Shown one piece after another: positions 30,871 to 40,862 of a stretch of 48,205 bases of DNA. The notes beneath the pieces are model-generated. The model ran no database searches, was not told the DNA's origin, and worked only from the letters and a program-made list of their open reading frames with translations. Within the stretch, counting starts at the first letter, position 1. The number at the start of each line of letters is the position of its first letter. The translations under genes and the position numbers were made by a program. Source of the stretch: Hondaea fermentalgiana (taxonomy: Eukaryota > Sar > Bigyra > Thraustochytrida > Thraustochytriidae); the NCBI GenBank assembly GCA_014084085.1, contig NPFB01000027.1, positions 47,425-95,629 of the forward strand, read 5' to 3'.

Positions 30871-33800
30871 GGCGGACAAGATGAAAATTAACCGTAAAAG
30901 ATGTTCGAGAAAAATTACAAAAACAATCTTTTATTTTTCTTCCTTTTCTTTTTGTTTGGGAGGGAAGAGCTTGAAAGAAATTAATTTTAAAAAAAAAATC
31001 AAAAAGAACAGAAAAAGAATAGAAAGGAAAAAGGTTAGAATAATAAAAGAAAAAAGCATTCTTTTGTGGGAAGCGTCTTACGTATGACGAGCTGCAACCG
31101 CAAAAAAAAAAATTAGTTTCAAAGAATGAACAGAAAAGAATAGAAAAGAAAAGAATAGAAAAGAAAGGGATTAGCTATAGCTATACAGTAGTAGTATCAT
31201 GATGGCTACGGGTGGTGTGACTTGCATTTCGTATTCTTTCCTCTCTTTCTTCCTCCTCCCACGGGTTGGTGATCAGGCAAGCAGCTCCATCGCCCAGGAA
31301 CGTGATCACGACGGCCAGCCAGGTCGCAGAAGGCTGCGCGAGAGAGGGAAAGAGAAAGAAGGGCGCGAGGAACTGGAACGCCGAGATCCCACGCCCCCTC
31401 CTGCGAGCCAGCCACGACGAGCTGCAGAGGCGGCGCGACACGCAGGTCAATCAAACATTTCCACCGATTGTTCATTTCTCACAGTCTGGGCAACCAGCCA
31501 ATCAATCAATCAATCAATCAATCAATCCAAACGAGTTCGTCAATCGATCAACCGTCGCGAAGCCCGCCTCGGCCGCGTGCGTGCGTGCGTGCGCGTTGAG
31601 TTTGGCTGCCTCCGCCCGCGCCAGTCACGCCGCCGAGCCGAGGCGTGCGCGCAGCACGGCGCCGGCCTCGCCTGTCACGCAGCCGGCAAGAAGGCGGCCA
31701 AGCGAGCAAAAGCGAGCAAGCCTCCACGCTCGCACCGACGCCTCGGTGCTCGACTCCGAAGACCTTGGAGTCCGCCGGCCGAAGAATTAGTTCGAGTCCG
31801 AAGAACTTGGAGCGCGGCGCGCCGCGGCCCCAGTGGCCAAGCAGGAAGGCCGGCCTGCGATGCCCGCCTGGCTTCCTTTCATTCGTCTATTCAGGAGCGC
31901 GGCCTTGCGAGGCAGGCGAGGGAGAGCGAGCAGGCACGAGCATGACGCGCCGCTGACGCGCTGGCGCCGGGCGGAGCGGGCTTTCGCGTCCGGCTCCGAC
32001 GGCCCACGGAGCGAGCGGCTGCGGCGGTGAAAGCTCACTGCGCACAGGGGGGGAGGGGGCGCGCGGAGGCGGCCGGCACAGAATTCTTGCACAGGAAATG
32101 GCATTTCCACAGCGACGCGACGTCACGCGCCGCGCCGCGCCACGAACGCGACGCGACGCGACGCGATGCCTCGCAAGGAAAGGCAAGGCAACGCAACGCA
32201 AGGCAACGCAAGGCAACGCAAGGCAACGCAACGCAAAGCGGGGAGGGGATGTGATTGAGAGTAGAATTACAGAAAGAGGCGCGGGAGATGCCGACAGCGT
32301 CGCTGCCACCACACCGATCACCCGGAGAGGGAGGAAGATGTGCAGGCAGCAGCAGACGCCAGTTTGGACCCGGGGCCTGCGCGCGGTGTCGGCAGTGCGG
32401 CTTGCTTGGTCCACCCATGCATGCATGATGTCGCAGGCGCGGAACTTCAGATGAAGGCCCGGCGAGGGATTGATCGATCGATCGATTGATCGATCGACCG
32501 ACCGACCGACCGACCGACCGAATGACCGACCGATTTGTCGATCGATCGATCGAGCAATCAATCGATCGAGCAAGCAATCGATCGAGCAATCCTGTGTGTC
32601 AATTTGAACTATTTTTCATCTGTCCTTGGTTCACACTTCGTTCAAACTTGGCGGTCGATGCTTCGTCGGTTTGTTGAAAAGGTTCTTTCTTTTCTTGCTT
32701 CCTTCGCAACCGCGTGCCTTGGGTACGAAGCGCGAATTTGCTGCTGCACACGAATCTACGGGACAGCCGTGCCGGGAGCTAGCCACTCAACTCAGGCAGT
32801 CACAGTCGCAAGAGCGAGCCAGCGCGCGCGTTCGAGAGGCAGTTAGCCAGACCACGCGTTCGAGGCTTACTTCTAGCTGGTCGCCGAGCCACCAAGAGTT
32901 GCAGTGTACGAGTTGCACTGGGCAAGAACACATGTAGAAGGAGCGCGCGAGCGAGCGAGCGAGCGAACGAACGAGCGAGCGAACGAACGAACGAACGAAC
33001 GTACGAACGAACGAACGCAAGGATTCGTTACTTCTCGAGGGCCATTTCATCTTCATAACGAGAGATAAAGAGGGGCGGAGCGACAAGTGCGGTAAGAAGC
33101 GAGAGAGAGTGGTGGCGTCCGTCGGCCGGGTGACGTCCTCAGCCGTGAATGAAAGCGCGCAATCAATCTGCTGTTGCAAGAGCACCCGCCGCTGCCGCCT
33201 TCGCGCTGCCACACCACATTCGCGCCACGTGTGGGAACGGAAATGAAAGACCGACCTCGAGTGCGGGAAAGACACCTCGAGCACGCCACTCCAGGCTTTA
33301 TTTTCTATTCTCTACCGCCGCGCCACCGCTGCTGCTGCTGCTGCTGCAGCAGGAGCGGGCTCTCTACGCCAGGACGGGCGACTCCCGCCTTCGTCGAGTC
33401 TGCTGCCCTACCTGCCTGCCGTCCGGCGCTGGCTTGCATTATCCATTCATTCGCGCAACCCAGCCTTCGCCGTGGCGTGTCCACGGGAACTGCATGTGGG
33501 GTGAATTATCGCGCGGCGCGCGTCAGTCGCTCTCACCTCTCTCTTCCGTGCTATGCATGCTTTGGGCGATCCTTCATCGACCCAAGGATCGCTCCAGGCT
33601 CGTGTTCCCCGAGCGACAGACCGATAAACTCCTTCGAAAAAGGCAGGAAAGGAGAGAGAGCGACCGACCGACCAAGCGACCGACCGACCGAAGCGACCGA
33701 CCGACCGACCGACCGACCGAGCACGAAGCAAACAAACTCTGGCTGCGCTTCGATTAATCGCTAAAAACTTTCGCACAGCCCGGAGAAGCAAGTCGTCCGG

Positions 33801-34560
33801 TATGGGCTCTCGTCAAGGCTCAGCGCTAACAGCAGCGTCGGCACTTCGGCGGGAGCCTCCGGGCGACAGCTTTTTCGCGAGGCTCCAAGGACTGCTACGC
33901 GACAAACAGACAGCAAGCAAGCCATTATGGCCTGCCAACATCTTGGTCTGACAAGGTGTGGTTGGACGCATCGATGGAGTGGAGGGATGGATACCATGGG
34001 TTTAATTCGATTTTTTCGCGCGCGACCCTCATCCATCACTCACCCACGTCGAGGGCGTTGTATCGAGCGCGGCACGCGCGGCATCGCGCGGTCGCATCGA
34101 CGCATCGCCTGGCGTCTGTCCTGTTTTGTTTGCTTGCTTGCTTGCTTGCTTGCTGCTGCTGCCGCTTCCACATGCGCACCTTCTGCGACTGCCGTTGGTC
34201 GCGACATCGTGCGGCGCTTTCCGACTTTGCCACGCTACGCTTTTCATCCAATTTACTCATCTCCTTACCGCAACTTCTTAATCATGGCTCCACCATGCTC
34301 GAGCACCGTCGCCGATGATCGCCGCGCCGCGGTTGCGCCGAAAAAAAAAAAAAAAAGAAAGTGGCCAAAGAGTGCGAGCCAGCCAAATCGCCAGTGACAG
34401 TGACTGACTGGCAGGCTTTGGAGCGAGACTGCAGCCAAGTGCAAGCCAGGCCGCGCGTTCGCTCGCTCCATCACGCTTCCCTTCCTCTTTGCTCACTCGC
34501 CAGGGCCGACCAGTTTCAAACACGGCACCCACGCAGGATTTAAAGAAATTTTTGGGGGGG
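30871..34560. other. A-rich islet followed by repeat island
   Basis: A strongly A/G-rich islet spans about 30880-31195, with ~10 bp A runs and repeated AGAAAAGAATAGAAA. The remainder is high-GC DNA with AATC units (about 31499-31528), ACGCA/AGGCA units (about 32106-32237), GATC then CCGA units (about 32467-32595) and GAGC/GAAC units (32941-33017). A CTG run (about 33331-33348), GACC units (33661-33721), CTTG units (about 34129-34155) and an A run (about 34341-34357) follow. No gene is supported. Confidence 0.55.
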
Positions 34561-35498
34561 GGAGTTGAGAGAAGTTGAAATATAATGAGGCCCTATTCCA
34601 AAATCAAACGAATGAAAGCCGCAAGAGCGAACAGATGGCAGGAGGGGGAACTACTATCCGGACGGGAGAGTCATGAGCACTCACTCCTCAGAAACCGAGA
34701 AAAGAAACTCCTGCTGCAGCACAACAGGGACGAAAGGGGAATCGATGCAAATTCTACTGAGCCGTCCGAGAATCTCAGACTGCCAGCCACCACAGAGCGG
34801 TGCAACTTTCGCCGCACCGCGCTAGGTCTAGATCGTTTCAATGCGAATGAGCGTCAAGGCCTGGCCAACCTCACCCCACCTAGATTCCATTCACCACAAT
34901 CGAGGACTCGAGCCCTTTTCGAGGCCTTGAAAAATCCCAAGATGCCAGGCTAGGGAAAGAGGCAATGGAGTTGTTGTAGTCTGTGAACGCTACGATAGAA
35001 AGAGAGGGTATAACTCTATTTGCAGAGATGAAATGAAGCACATAGAGCGAATTGGATTGCTTGCAGTACTGTGTACGCTAGAAGACTTTCGGGTCGACCA
35101 AGACAAATCGGTTTTGCTAATGAAGTTCGATGCTCTCGTCACCTTGCATGTCTATCTGGACGATGATAAAAAATCTGTTGGCCGTGCTAGCTTAGTTCAT
35201 GGTACGAGTGCTGACAAACTTTCGATCTTGAAACTATCACATGAACTAGGCCTAGTTGCTGTCAAGATTGGACCTTCCCAATGCTGTGGCCCTCGCGTCA
35301 TTTCGAATCCCCACCATATGCTGTAAACAAAAGCTTGCGCCACGTCAAAACGTCACGTTCCGCGCTGCAACGCGTTTTGGGTTCTTCATTCACTCGAACA
35401 GTGTATCTACTTCGGAAGAGAATCATTTTTTTTCCTAAAGAACAACAACAAGATGACCTTTCTGTGTATACACCTGTATAAAAAAAATGAGGTAGATC
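34561..35498. other. lower-GC intergenic region with two weak ORFs
   Basis: Base composition falls from island values to near 50% GC. Two ATG-led plus-strand frames exist: 34585-34953 (122 aa, Arg/Asn-rich) and 35033-35326 (97 aa, beginning MKHIERIGLLAVLCTLEDF). Neither has a recognisable domain. The second has ordinary protein-like composition and could be a small gene or a decayed fragment. This region is the 3' flank of the TBC-TLDc gene. Confidence 0.4.
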
Positions 35499-38400
35499 CT
35501 AAATACCAAAGACTTCGACGGTACCCATTCGAAAGCTGCGTATGAGGTCTGTCGAAAGCGCCGAGACAACGTCCGTTGACATGCACAGCGGGCGATTCTC
35601 GTAGGCAGAGCACCAGCTGCTCGAAGCTTCATCCAAGAGCTGGTCCAGCGTGAGTCCAGGCCCTGCCAACTCCTTCTTCAACTCGAGCGCCGAAAACTGC
35701 TCGTCACTCATATCCTGAACCTCCTCGCGCGACACGCGTTTGCCTTGCTTCGACACAAACGCCGTGCTACGGCCACCAAACTCGATCGATCGTATCGAGC
35801 ACGTTACAAAGCGCGTACGCGCGGCAGATTCCTGCAAATGAGCAATCTCGTCCGAGTGCTCCGCAAGAAAGGTCTGACGCGCGGTTGGAGCCTCCGATCC
35901 AGATCCCGGTGACGCCAGATCCGAACCATCGCTCATTTGACTCCCTACGAGCTGTGTTGACGACACGCTTCCGGGCCCATGAGGCCGCAAAAGAGTGCTT
36001 TCGCTCGTTCCAGGTCCTGCGTAAATCGCACCTCCTGGGGGTCCCATCGCAGATTTTGAAACAGAATGTGTGGACGATATTGAGAGCGAGGAGGTGATGG
36101 TGCGCGTGCTTCGAAAGCTCGGCGACCGGAACAGCCGACGTCCAAAATTTTCCGTCTTGCTCGCGCTTGTTGCCTGCGCAGAAGCCGGTGCCGTTGCCGA
36201 ATGCAGCGAGCTCGAAGACTTTTCCCGACTTGCAGTTGCCTGCAGCTGTGATCGAGTCGTATACGCTCGTGAATCCGAGGCCTGCGTCGTCGACATTGCC
36301 GAAGGCAAGGCTGCCGATGGAGGCTTCCAGGCCGCTGCTGCGAAACGCGGCTCCAGGCGGAACAAAAAGCAATGATCGTCACCGTGGAAATGTGCCGACC
36401 CACGCGATGGAACCGCCAGCGGTTTCGAAGAAAAGGCTCCAACCACTGTACTTCGCCCTCGGCCGCTTCCTTGCTCGCCCTTGGGGCCCTTTTCCGGAAG
36501 ACACTCAATTAAAAGAATCGTCCAGGTCACGCGATGCTTGCCACACGCCTCGTACAAAGCATCCAAGCTACGCCCATCACGATCAGTCGTGTACAAGAGC
36601 TTGATTTGGCGAAAAAATTTGTACTGCGCCTTGAGTGGAAGCCAACCCACCAGTCTCGTAGCCATGTCGACGTTTTTCAGAATCGCCGACTGATCCAGGA
36701 AATGGCGAGGAAAATGCAATGTGGGAACAGGATCCGAAATGCGCGCAAAAGGGTCTGCCTTCACAATGCGACGGCTCGTCTCGTCGTACTTGGCCAGAGA
36801 CTTGCGCTTGATGCTCCGCCACGAAAAGCACCCCGAGAGGAACACTTTAAATTCAAAGCTGTCTTGCTGCGGCGCGTGCAGCAGCCGCGTGTTGGCAACA
36901 TCCGCGCCAATCATACGCTCCATCAGTGCAGCGCCCGCCACAGAATCCGACTTGTACAGACTGCTCTCGCTGTAAAACGTCTTCGAGCCGTACTTTTTCT
37001 CCACCACAATCACTTGATTCTCTGGAGGAGCCTGCGCGTCGAGCCCAAATGGAATTACACCACGTGGAGCAGAGTGCCGTCGCGCGCGCAAAGTCAAATT
37101 GTTCGCGGCAATGTTGTACTCGGCCGTCGAGGCACCCTCAATCATGGACATGGGTTCCAGCTGCACGGACTTTAGAAACCGAGGTGACATGGGCGATCCC
37201 GGGTCATCAAGCACCTCACCATCAGCGTCAACGCCGAAGACATCATTGAACCGCTCCGACTGTGCTGCAAGTAGATTTCCTCGTGGCCCGCTTTTGGACC
37301 CCGGCCTCGAACGCAGGAATCTGCTGCTCGTCGAGCGAGGCGAGCCCGGTGATTGGCGAGACCGCGGCGACAAAAGGCCTTCCTCGCGGTCCAAGTCGTC
37401 ATCATCGTCAAAATCCTGCCGCGTAACATGTGCACTGAGGCTTGTTGATCGAACAACGTCGAGAAAACGATCCTCTGTGCTTTTCGCACTTCCAGTTTCC
37501 ACGGGGCTTTCGGCCTCAATTGCGGCCTCATTCTTGACGACAATGCCGTCCAACGAGGAATCCGAGCTCGACGCCGAGGCGGCGTCGTCGTTCTCTTCAC
37601 CGCCTGAAGCCTTTTCATCATCCTCAATGAAAGCGTCGATCATGCTCTGGCTCGAAAAAAGATCGTGCAGCTTGCCAAGGGAAGATGTCGAAGCCTCCGA
37701 CGACGGCGGTGCCCAAGGTTCTTTGGAAAGATTCGACATTCGCGAGGCTCGCGAGCCTCGCGAATTTGTTGCAAGAGGACCGCCCTCCGTTGCCGATGAA
37801 AAGTCGAGCAAACGATACGATGGCGACCGTGATCCTTGCTTTTCGATCGTGTGTGCGGATCGCGAATGGTGATTGTGATGGTCAGGGGCCACACCCAGCG
37901 AGCGAAGCACGCCCTCGATAATTTCTGAAAGAGCCACCTCGCCTCGCTTTCGCTTCGCACACTCCACCAGCAGCTGCGAACGAGCGTTCTTCAGCAACGT
38001 TAAGGCAACACGGTAGAGTACCTTGGGCCCTTCCACCATGTAGCAGTCAAAGATCCGTACCACGTACCGCACGGGAAACGTGCCAACAAAGAAACGCTCA
38101 AACCAATTGAGGACCACTTGGTCCAACTCATCTGCGTCTCGACCGAGATCAAGGAGGTTCCGGTAAAGCGCTGGAAGTCGCTCCTTGAACAGACTGACAA
38201 AAGTGCGCACAAAGACGAGGGCGTCCGCCTTGCCGACGGGAATCACCAATACGCCTTCTGTGTCACTCGACCAGCGCTTCGAGGCCCGCGACCGGGCGAG
38301 AATGCCGTCAATGACGGCAAATGTTTCTTGCTCGGTAAGGTACAAGAGACAGATGGACACCATGTCTGGGATTTGCGGACAGTAGTCAATGGCCCACTTT

Positions 38401-39638
38401 GCGTGAAGAACCAGCATCAGTCGCTTGGCGCACTTGATACCTTCTGGCGCGAGCAAATGCTTTTCAAAGAGGTTTTCGGACCACAGCGAACCTCCGTTGC
38501 GAAGGAACCGAGCCCCGAAATTGTGCAAATGGTCCATGTGCAGCTCTTTGCATCCTGGGCAAGAGGCAACCTTTTCGCGGAAGACGATATCATATGTCGT
38601 GACCGTGTTCTTGAACGTCTTGCTCACTACATTGACGTCTGCCATTGACAGCCAGGTGCTGCGCCGCTCCGCGCTGTCAAGCGATCCGTGCCGACATGTT
38701 TGCTTGAGCGCCCCGGAGCGCGCGACGAGCCGAGTTTTCCAGTTACGAATGAACTCGAGCTCCTTGTGCTCTTTGGACATGCCCCAATAGCACCACAACT
38801 TGGTGTTACGGTGCTTGCGAAGCTCCTCGGCGTGCTCAAAGCGCTCCAACACAGTTTCTTTCAAGCCGCTCGAGTTTCGTGGTTTGCGATGCAAGTCGAG
38901 GTCAAGACTCGAAAGAACACCCAAGTTCGATCCTCGTTTTCGGTCCCCGGTTGGGCTCGCTGGCGGACTCCACTTGGCGCCTGTGGCGAAGAAGAAGCTT
39001 CCATGCCGTCCTTTTGCGGACTGCGGCGATGCATCTCCTTTTAATTGTTCTGGAGGACGCTTGACGTTCGATTCCTCCGTGCCTTCACCCTTTCCATCGC
39101 CTTCAAATTCCGCTGCTCCAAACAGCCGGTCAGGTGTTGATGGGGAAGAGGCCGTCGCTCCTGAAGCCAGGGGCTCGCCCGCCTTAAGATGAGCTTGCTC
39201 GCTCGACACGGCCCCGCCCACACTCGCGGACATTGGCCGCGATGCCAACGGACTCGAAGAGGAAGACTCGAGGTCTGACGCCGTTGCCGTCGCTGCACGT
39301 GGGCGAGCATCTCGTTTGGCGCCGCTCGAGGACTTTTGCGATATTCCAGCAGCAACAGCTTGAAGTCCTGATTTCAAAAAGGTTGGCAGACGCGGTGCAA
39401 AGCGCGGCGAGCCAACTTTTGATTCCTCTTCTGTCGAAGCATCTGTTGTGTCAACCGAGAGGCTTGTTTCCTCACTTCTCTTTCCAAATGCGCTCAGCAC
39501 ACGAGGGCGAGAAGTTTTAGTGCTCGAAGTTGTCTCGGAAGTGGTAAGTGATGGTGAATCTGAAGACGAACCGGACGTGTCTGCATCACTTGAGCTAGCC
39601 TTGCGTGTACCCCCCACCAACGTCCCCAAGAGACCCAT
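35499..39638 (-). CDS. TBC1D24-like TBC-TLDc protein
   Basis: 1379 aa with a true ATG at 39638. Residues 1-250 are Ser/Thr-rich and disordered. A TBC (Rab-GAP-like) domain spans about 310-585: CAKRLMLVLHAKWAIDYCPQIPDMVSICLLYLTE (~403-436) and WFERFFVGTFPVRYVVRIFDCYMVEGPKVLYRVAL (~512-546) are very close to TBC1D24. A long acidic/Ser linker follows, then a C-terminal TLDc domain from about 990 (LLYTTDRDGRSL at 1014-1025, a VVGAFSSKPL block, HCFLFRLEP, SIEFGG, WCSAYENRPLC, terminal VEVFGI). A Ser/Thr/Ala-rich insert of roughly 170 residues splits the TLDc domain at the place where TBC1D24 also has one. TBC1D24 and Skywalker act in endosomal and synaptic vesicle traffic; TLDc domains bind V-ATPase. 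No clean IxxDxxR or YxQ finger is visible, so GAP activity is doubtful. The N-terminus MGLLGT fits an N-myristoylation signal. Confidence 0.9.
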   Translation of the reverse strand: MGLLGTLVGGTRKASSSDADTSGSSSDSPSLTTSETTSSTKTSRPRVLSAFGKRSEETSLSVDTTDASTEEESKVGSPRFAPRLPTFLKSGLQAVAAGISQKSSSGAKRDARPRAATATASDLESSSSSPLASRPMSASVGGAVSSEQAHLKAGEPLASGATASSPSTPDRLFGAAEFEGDGKGEGTEESNVKRPPEQLKGDASPQSAKGRHGSFFFATGAKWSPPASPTGDRKRGSNLGVLSSLDLDLHRKPRNSSGLKETVLERFEHAEELRKHRNTKLWCYWGMSKEHKELEFIRNWKTRLVARSGALKQTCRHGSLDSAERRSTWLSMADVNVVSKTFKNTVTTYDIVFREKVASCPGCKELHMDHLHNFGARFLRNGGSLWSENLFEKHLLAPEGIKCAKRLMLVLHAKWAIDYCPQIPDMVSICLLYLTEQETFAVIDGILARSRASKRWSSDTEGVLVIPVGKADALVFVRTFVSLFKERLPALYRNLLDLGRDADELDQVVLNWFERFFVGTFPVRYVVRIFDCYMVEGPKVLYRVALTLLKNARSQLLVECAKRKRGEVALSEIIEGVLRSLGVAPDHHNHHSRSAHTIEKQGSRSPSYRLLDFSSATEGGPLATNSRGSRASRMSNLSKEPWAPPSSEASTSSLGKLHDLFSSQSMIDAFIEDDEKASGGEENDDAASASSSDSSLDGIVVKNEAAIEAESPVETGSAKSTEDRFLDVVRSTSLSAHVTRQDFDDDDDLDREEGLLSPRSRQSPGSPRSTSSRFLRSRPGSKSGPRGNLLAAQSERFNDVFGVDADGEVLDDPGSPMSPRFLKSVQLEPMSMIEGASTAEYNIAANNLTLRARRHSAPRGVIPFGLDAQAPPENQVIVVEKKYGSKTFYSESSLYKSDSVAGAALMERMIGADVANTRLLHAPQQDSFEFKVFLSGCFSWRSIKRKSLAKYDETSRRIVKADPFARISDPVPTLHFPRHFLDQSAILKNVDMATRLVGWLPLKAQYKFFRQIKLLYTTDRDGRSLDALYEACGKHRVTWTILLIECLPEKGPKGEQGSGRGRSTVVGAFSSKPLAVPSRGSAHFHGDDHCFLFRLEPRFAAAAWKPPSAALPSAMSTTQASDSRAYTTRSQLQATASREKSSSSLHSATAPASAQATSASKTENFGRRLFRSPSFRSTRTITSSLSISSTHSVSKSAMGPPGGAIYAGPGTSESTLLRPHGPGSVSSTQLVGSQMSDGSDLASPGSGSEAPTARQTFLAEHSDEIAHLQESAARTRFVTCSIRSIEFGGRSTAFVSKQGKRVSREEVQDMSDEQFSALELKKELAGPGLTLDQLLDEASSSWCSAYENRPLCMSTDVVSALSTDLIRSFRMGTVEVFGI

Positions 39639-40010
39639 GAGGCGTTGCGTCGCGAGAGGTCGAAAAGCTTAGATAGAACCTTGCGCCGCACAGAGTGCAG
39701 ACCAAGGTCTTTGTCTCCAAACGAAGGTTTTTCTTTATACGGACCAAGGTACTTGCTTGAAATCTGTTGTTGCAACTATCTCACAGAGCAAAGGCTTCCG
39801 ATATTCGGCCGTGACAAGAAAAGGCTCCTTTACGCAATAGTGGCAGCGTCGTCGTTGTCGTCGTCGTCGTCGTCGTCGTCGAAACGATGTTTTTGTTGTT
39901 ATTGTTGTTGCTATTGTTGTTGTGGTGGTGGCGGTGGTGATGGTGGTGGTGGTGGTGGTGGTGGTGGTGGTGGTGGTGGTGGTGCACGTCTCCCTTCTCG
40001 TCCTCGTCCA

Positions 40011-40046
<36 letters not shown>

Positions 40047-40862
40047 CGCTTTCGAGGATGGGGGGCGGAGAGAGAAGGTCGTTAAAGGCTCTGCGCTCTT
40101 GCCAGAGAAAATACGCGTTCTACTAACAAGCAGCAACACAAAACAAGACCCTCGTATGAATGGCCTACCACCTAAGGAGAGATGATGACCGGTGGAAGTT
40201 TCACAACTCGCTAGCCAGCCAGCCACTGCCACTTCGTTTCTCCAGGCAACTCTACGCCTAAAGAGCCTCGCTGTCCACAAACAAAGGACGATCGCCTTAC
40301 TTTGCCACTGGCCAGCGCAAGCAAGTGAAACGATGGAAAACGAAGCTCCGCAAGGGGCGAGGTTGGTCAATTCAGCGAGACGAAAGGCGAACTTGGGACC
40401 AGGTTCCGTAGTGGTTCGGCCCAGGTTCCGTCAACGGATCGTTTGGCCAAAGACATTTGCTGTTAGGACTACGCCTAGCATGAGCTGTGAGCGAGAGGCG
40501 TTGTTGTGAAGCGCTGCTATGCGGACGGACGCTTGGAATAAACTCGGGTCGAAACGCTTCTGCCGGGCCAAAAGTCATCCAACGCACTACGCATGCGTAC
40601 ACTGTGTACGTATAACGGATGTGGTTCCCGAAGTTGTGTAGGATGCGATGCCAAGAGAACTTGTTCAGCCAATAGGCATCAATAGCCTTGTCAAGAAGTA
40701 TCAAACCTTCACAGTCAGTTGCAATTTGATGGTACTTTATCTATAGTTCAGTTTGTTTGAGCTGATTTGATGCGCAATGCCCGGCGCAATGCCACAGCGA
40801 TTGTACATCAATTTAAGGCAGCAATGACGGACAAAGGATCGTCTGAGCAGGCGGGTTTGATT
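39639..40862. other. intergenic region with clustered triplet and hexanucleotide repeats
   Basis: 5' flank of the TBC-TLDc gene and 3' flank of the Pro/Thr-rich gene. Four arrays abut within 210 bp: (TCG)n at 39847-39881, (TTG)n at about 39890-39920, (GGT)n at 39919-39983 and (GTCCTC)n at about 39997-40048. Frames through them give poly-His, poly-Asp-Glu and poly-Thr-Arg and are not credible genes. From 40090 to 40862 the sequence is ordinary mixed DNA with nothing recognised. Confidence 0.6.
39847..40048. repeat. compound triplet microsatellite cluster (TCG, TTG, GGT, GTCCTC)
   Basis: Four adjoining arrays, all with periods that are multiples of three, lie 210-410 bp upstream of the TBC-TLDc start codon. 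Their position would place them in the promoter or 5' leader. Confidence 0.9.

Noticed and set aside
32460..33721. CRISPR-like or designed repeat arrays (GATC, CCGA, GAGC, GACC)
   Set aside because: Units are 4 bp with no spacers; these are ordinary microsatellites in a eukaryotic sequence.
35290..35320. Possible tRNA B-box (TTTCGAATCC)
   Set aside because: No A-box at the right distance and no cloverleaf can be folded by eye.
35033..35326. 97-codon plus-strand ORF (MKHIERIGLL...)
   Set aside because: Protein-like composition but no recognisable domain, no supporting context and small size. Kept only as a remark in the region entry.
39735..40370. Minus-strand frames giving poly-His, poly-Asp-Glu or poly-Thr-Arg
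   Set aside because: They are generated by the GGT, GTCCTC and TCG arrays, and no conserved sequence flanks them.
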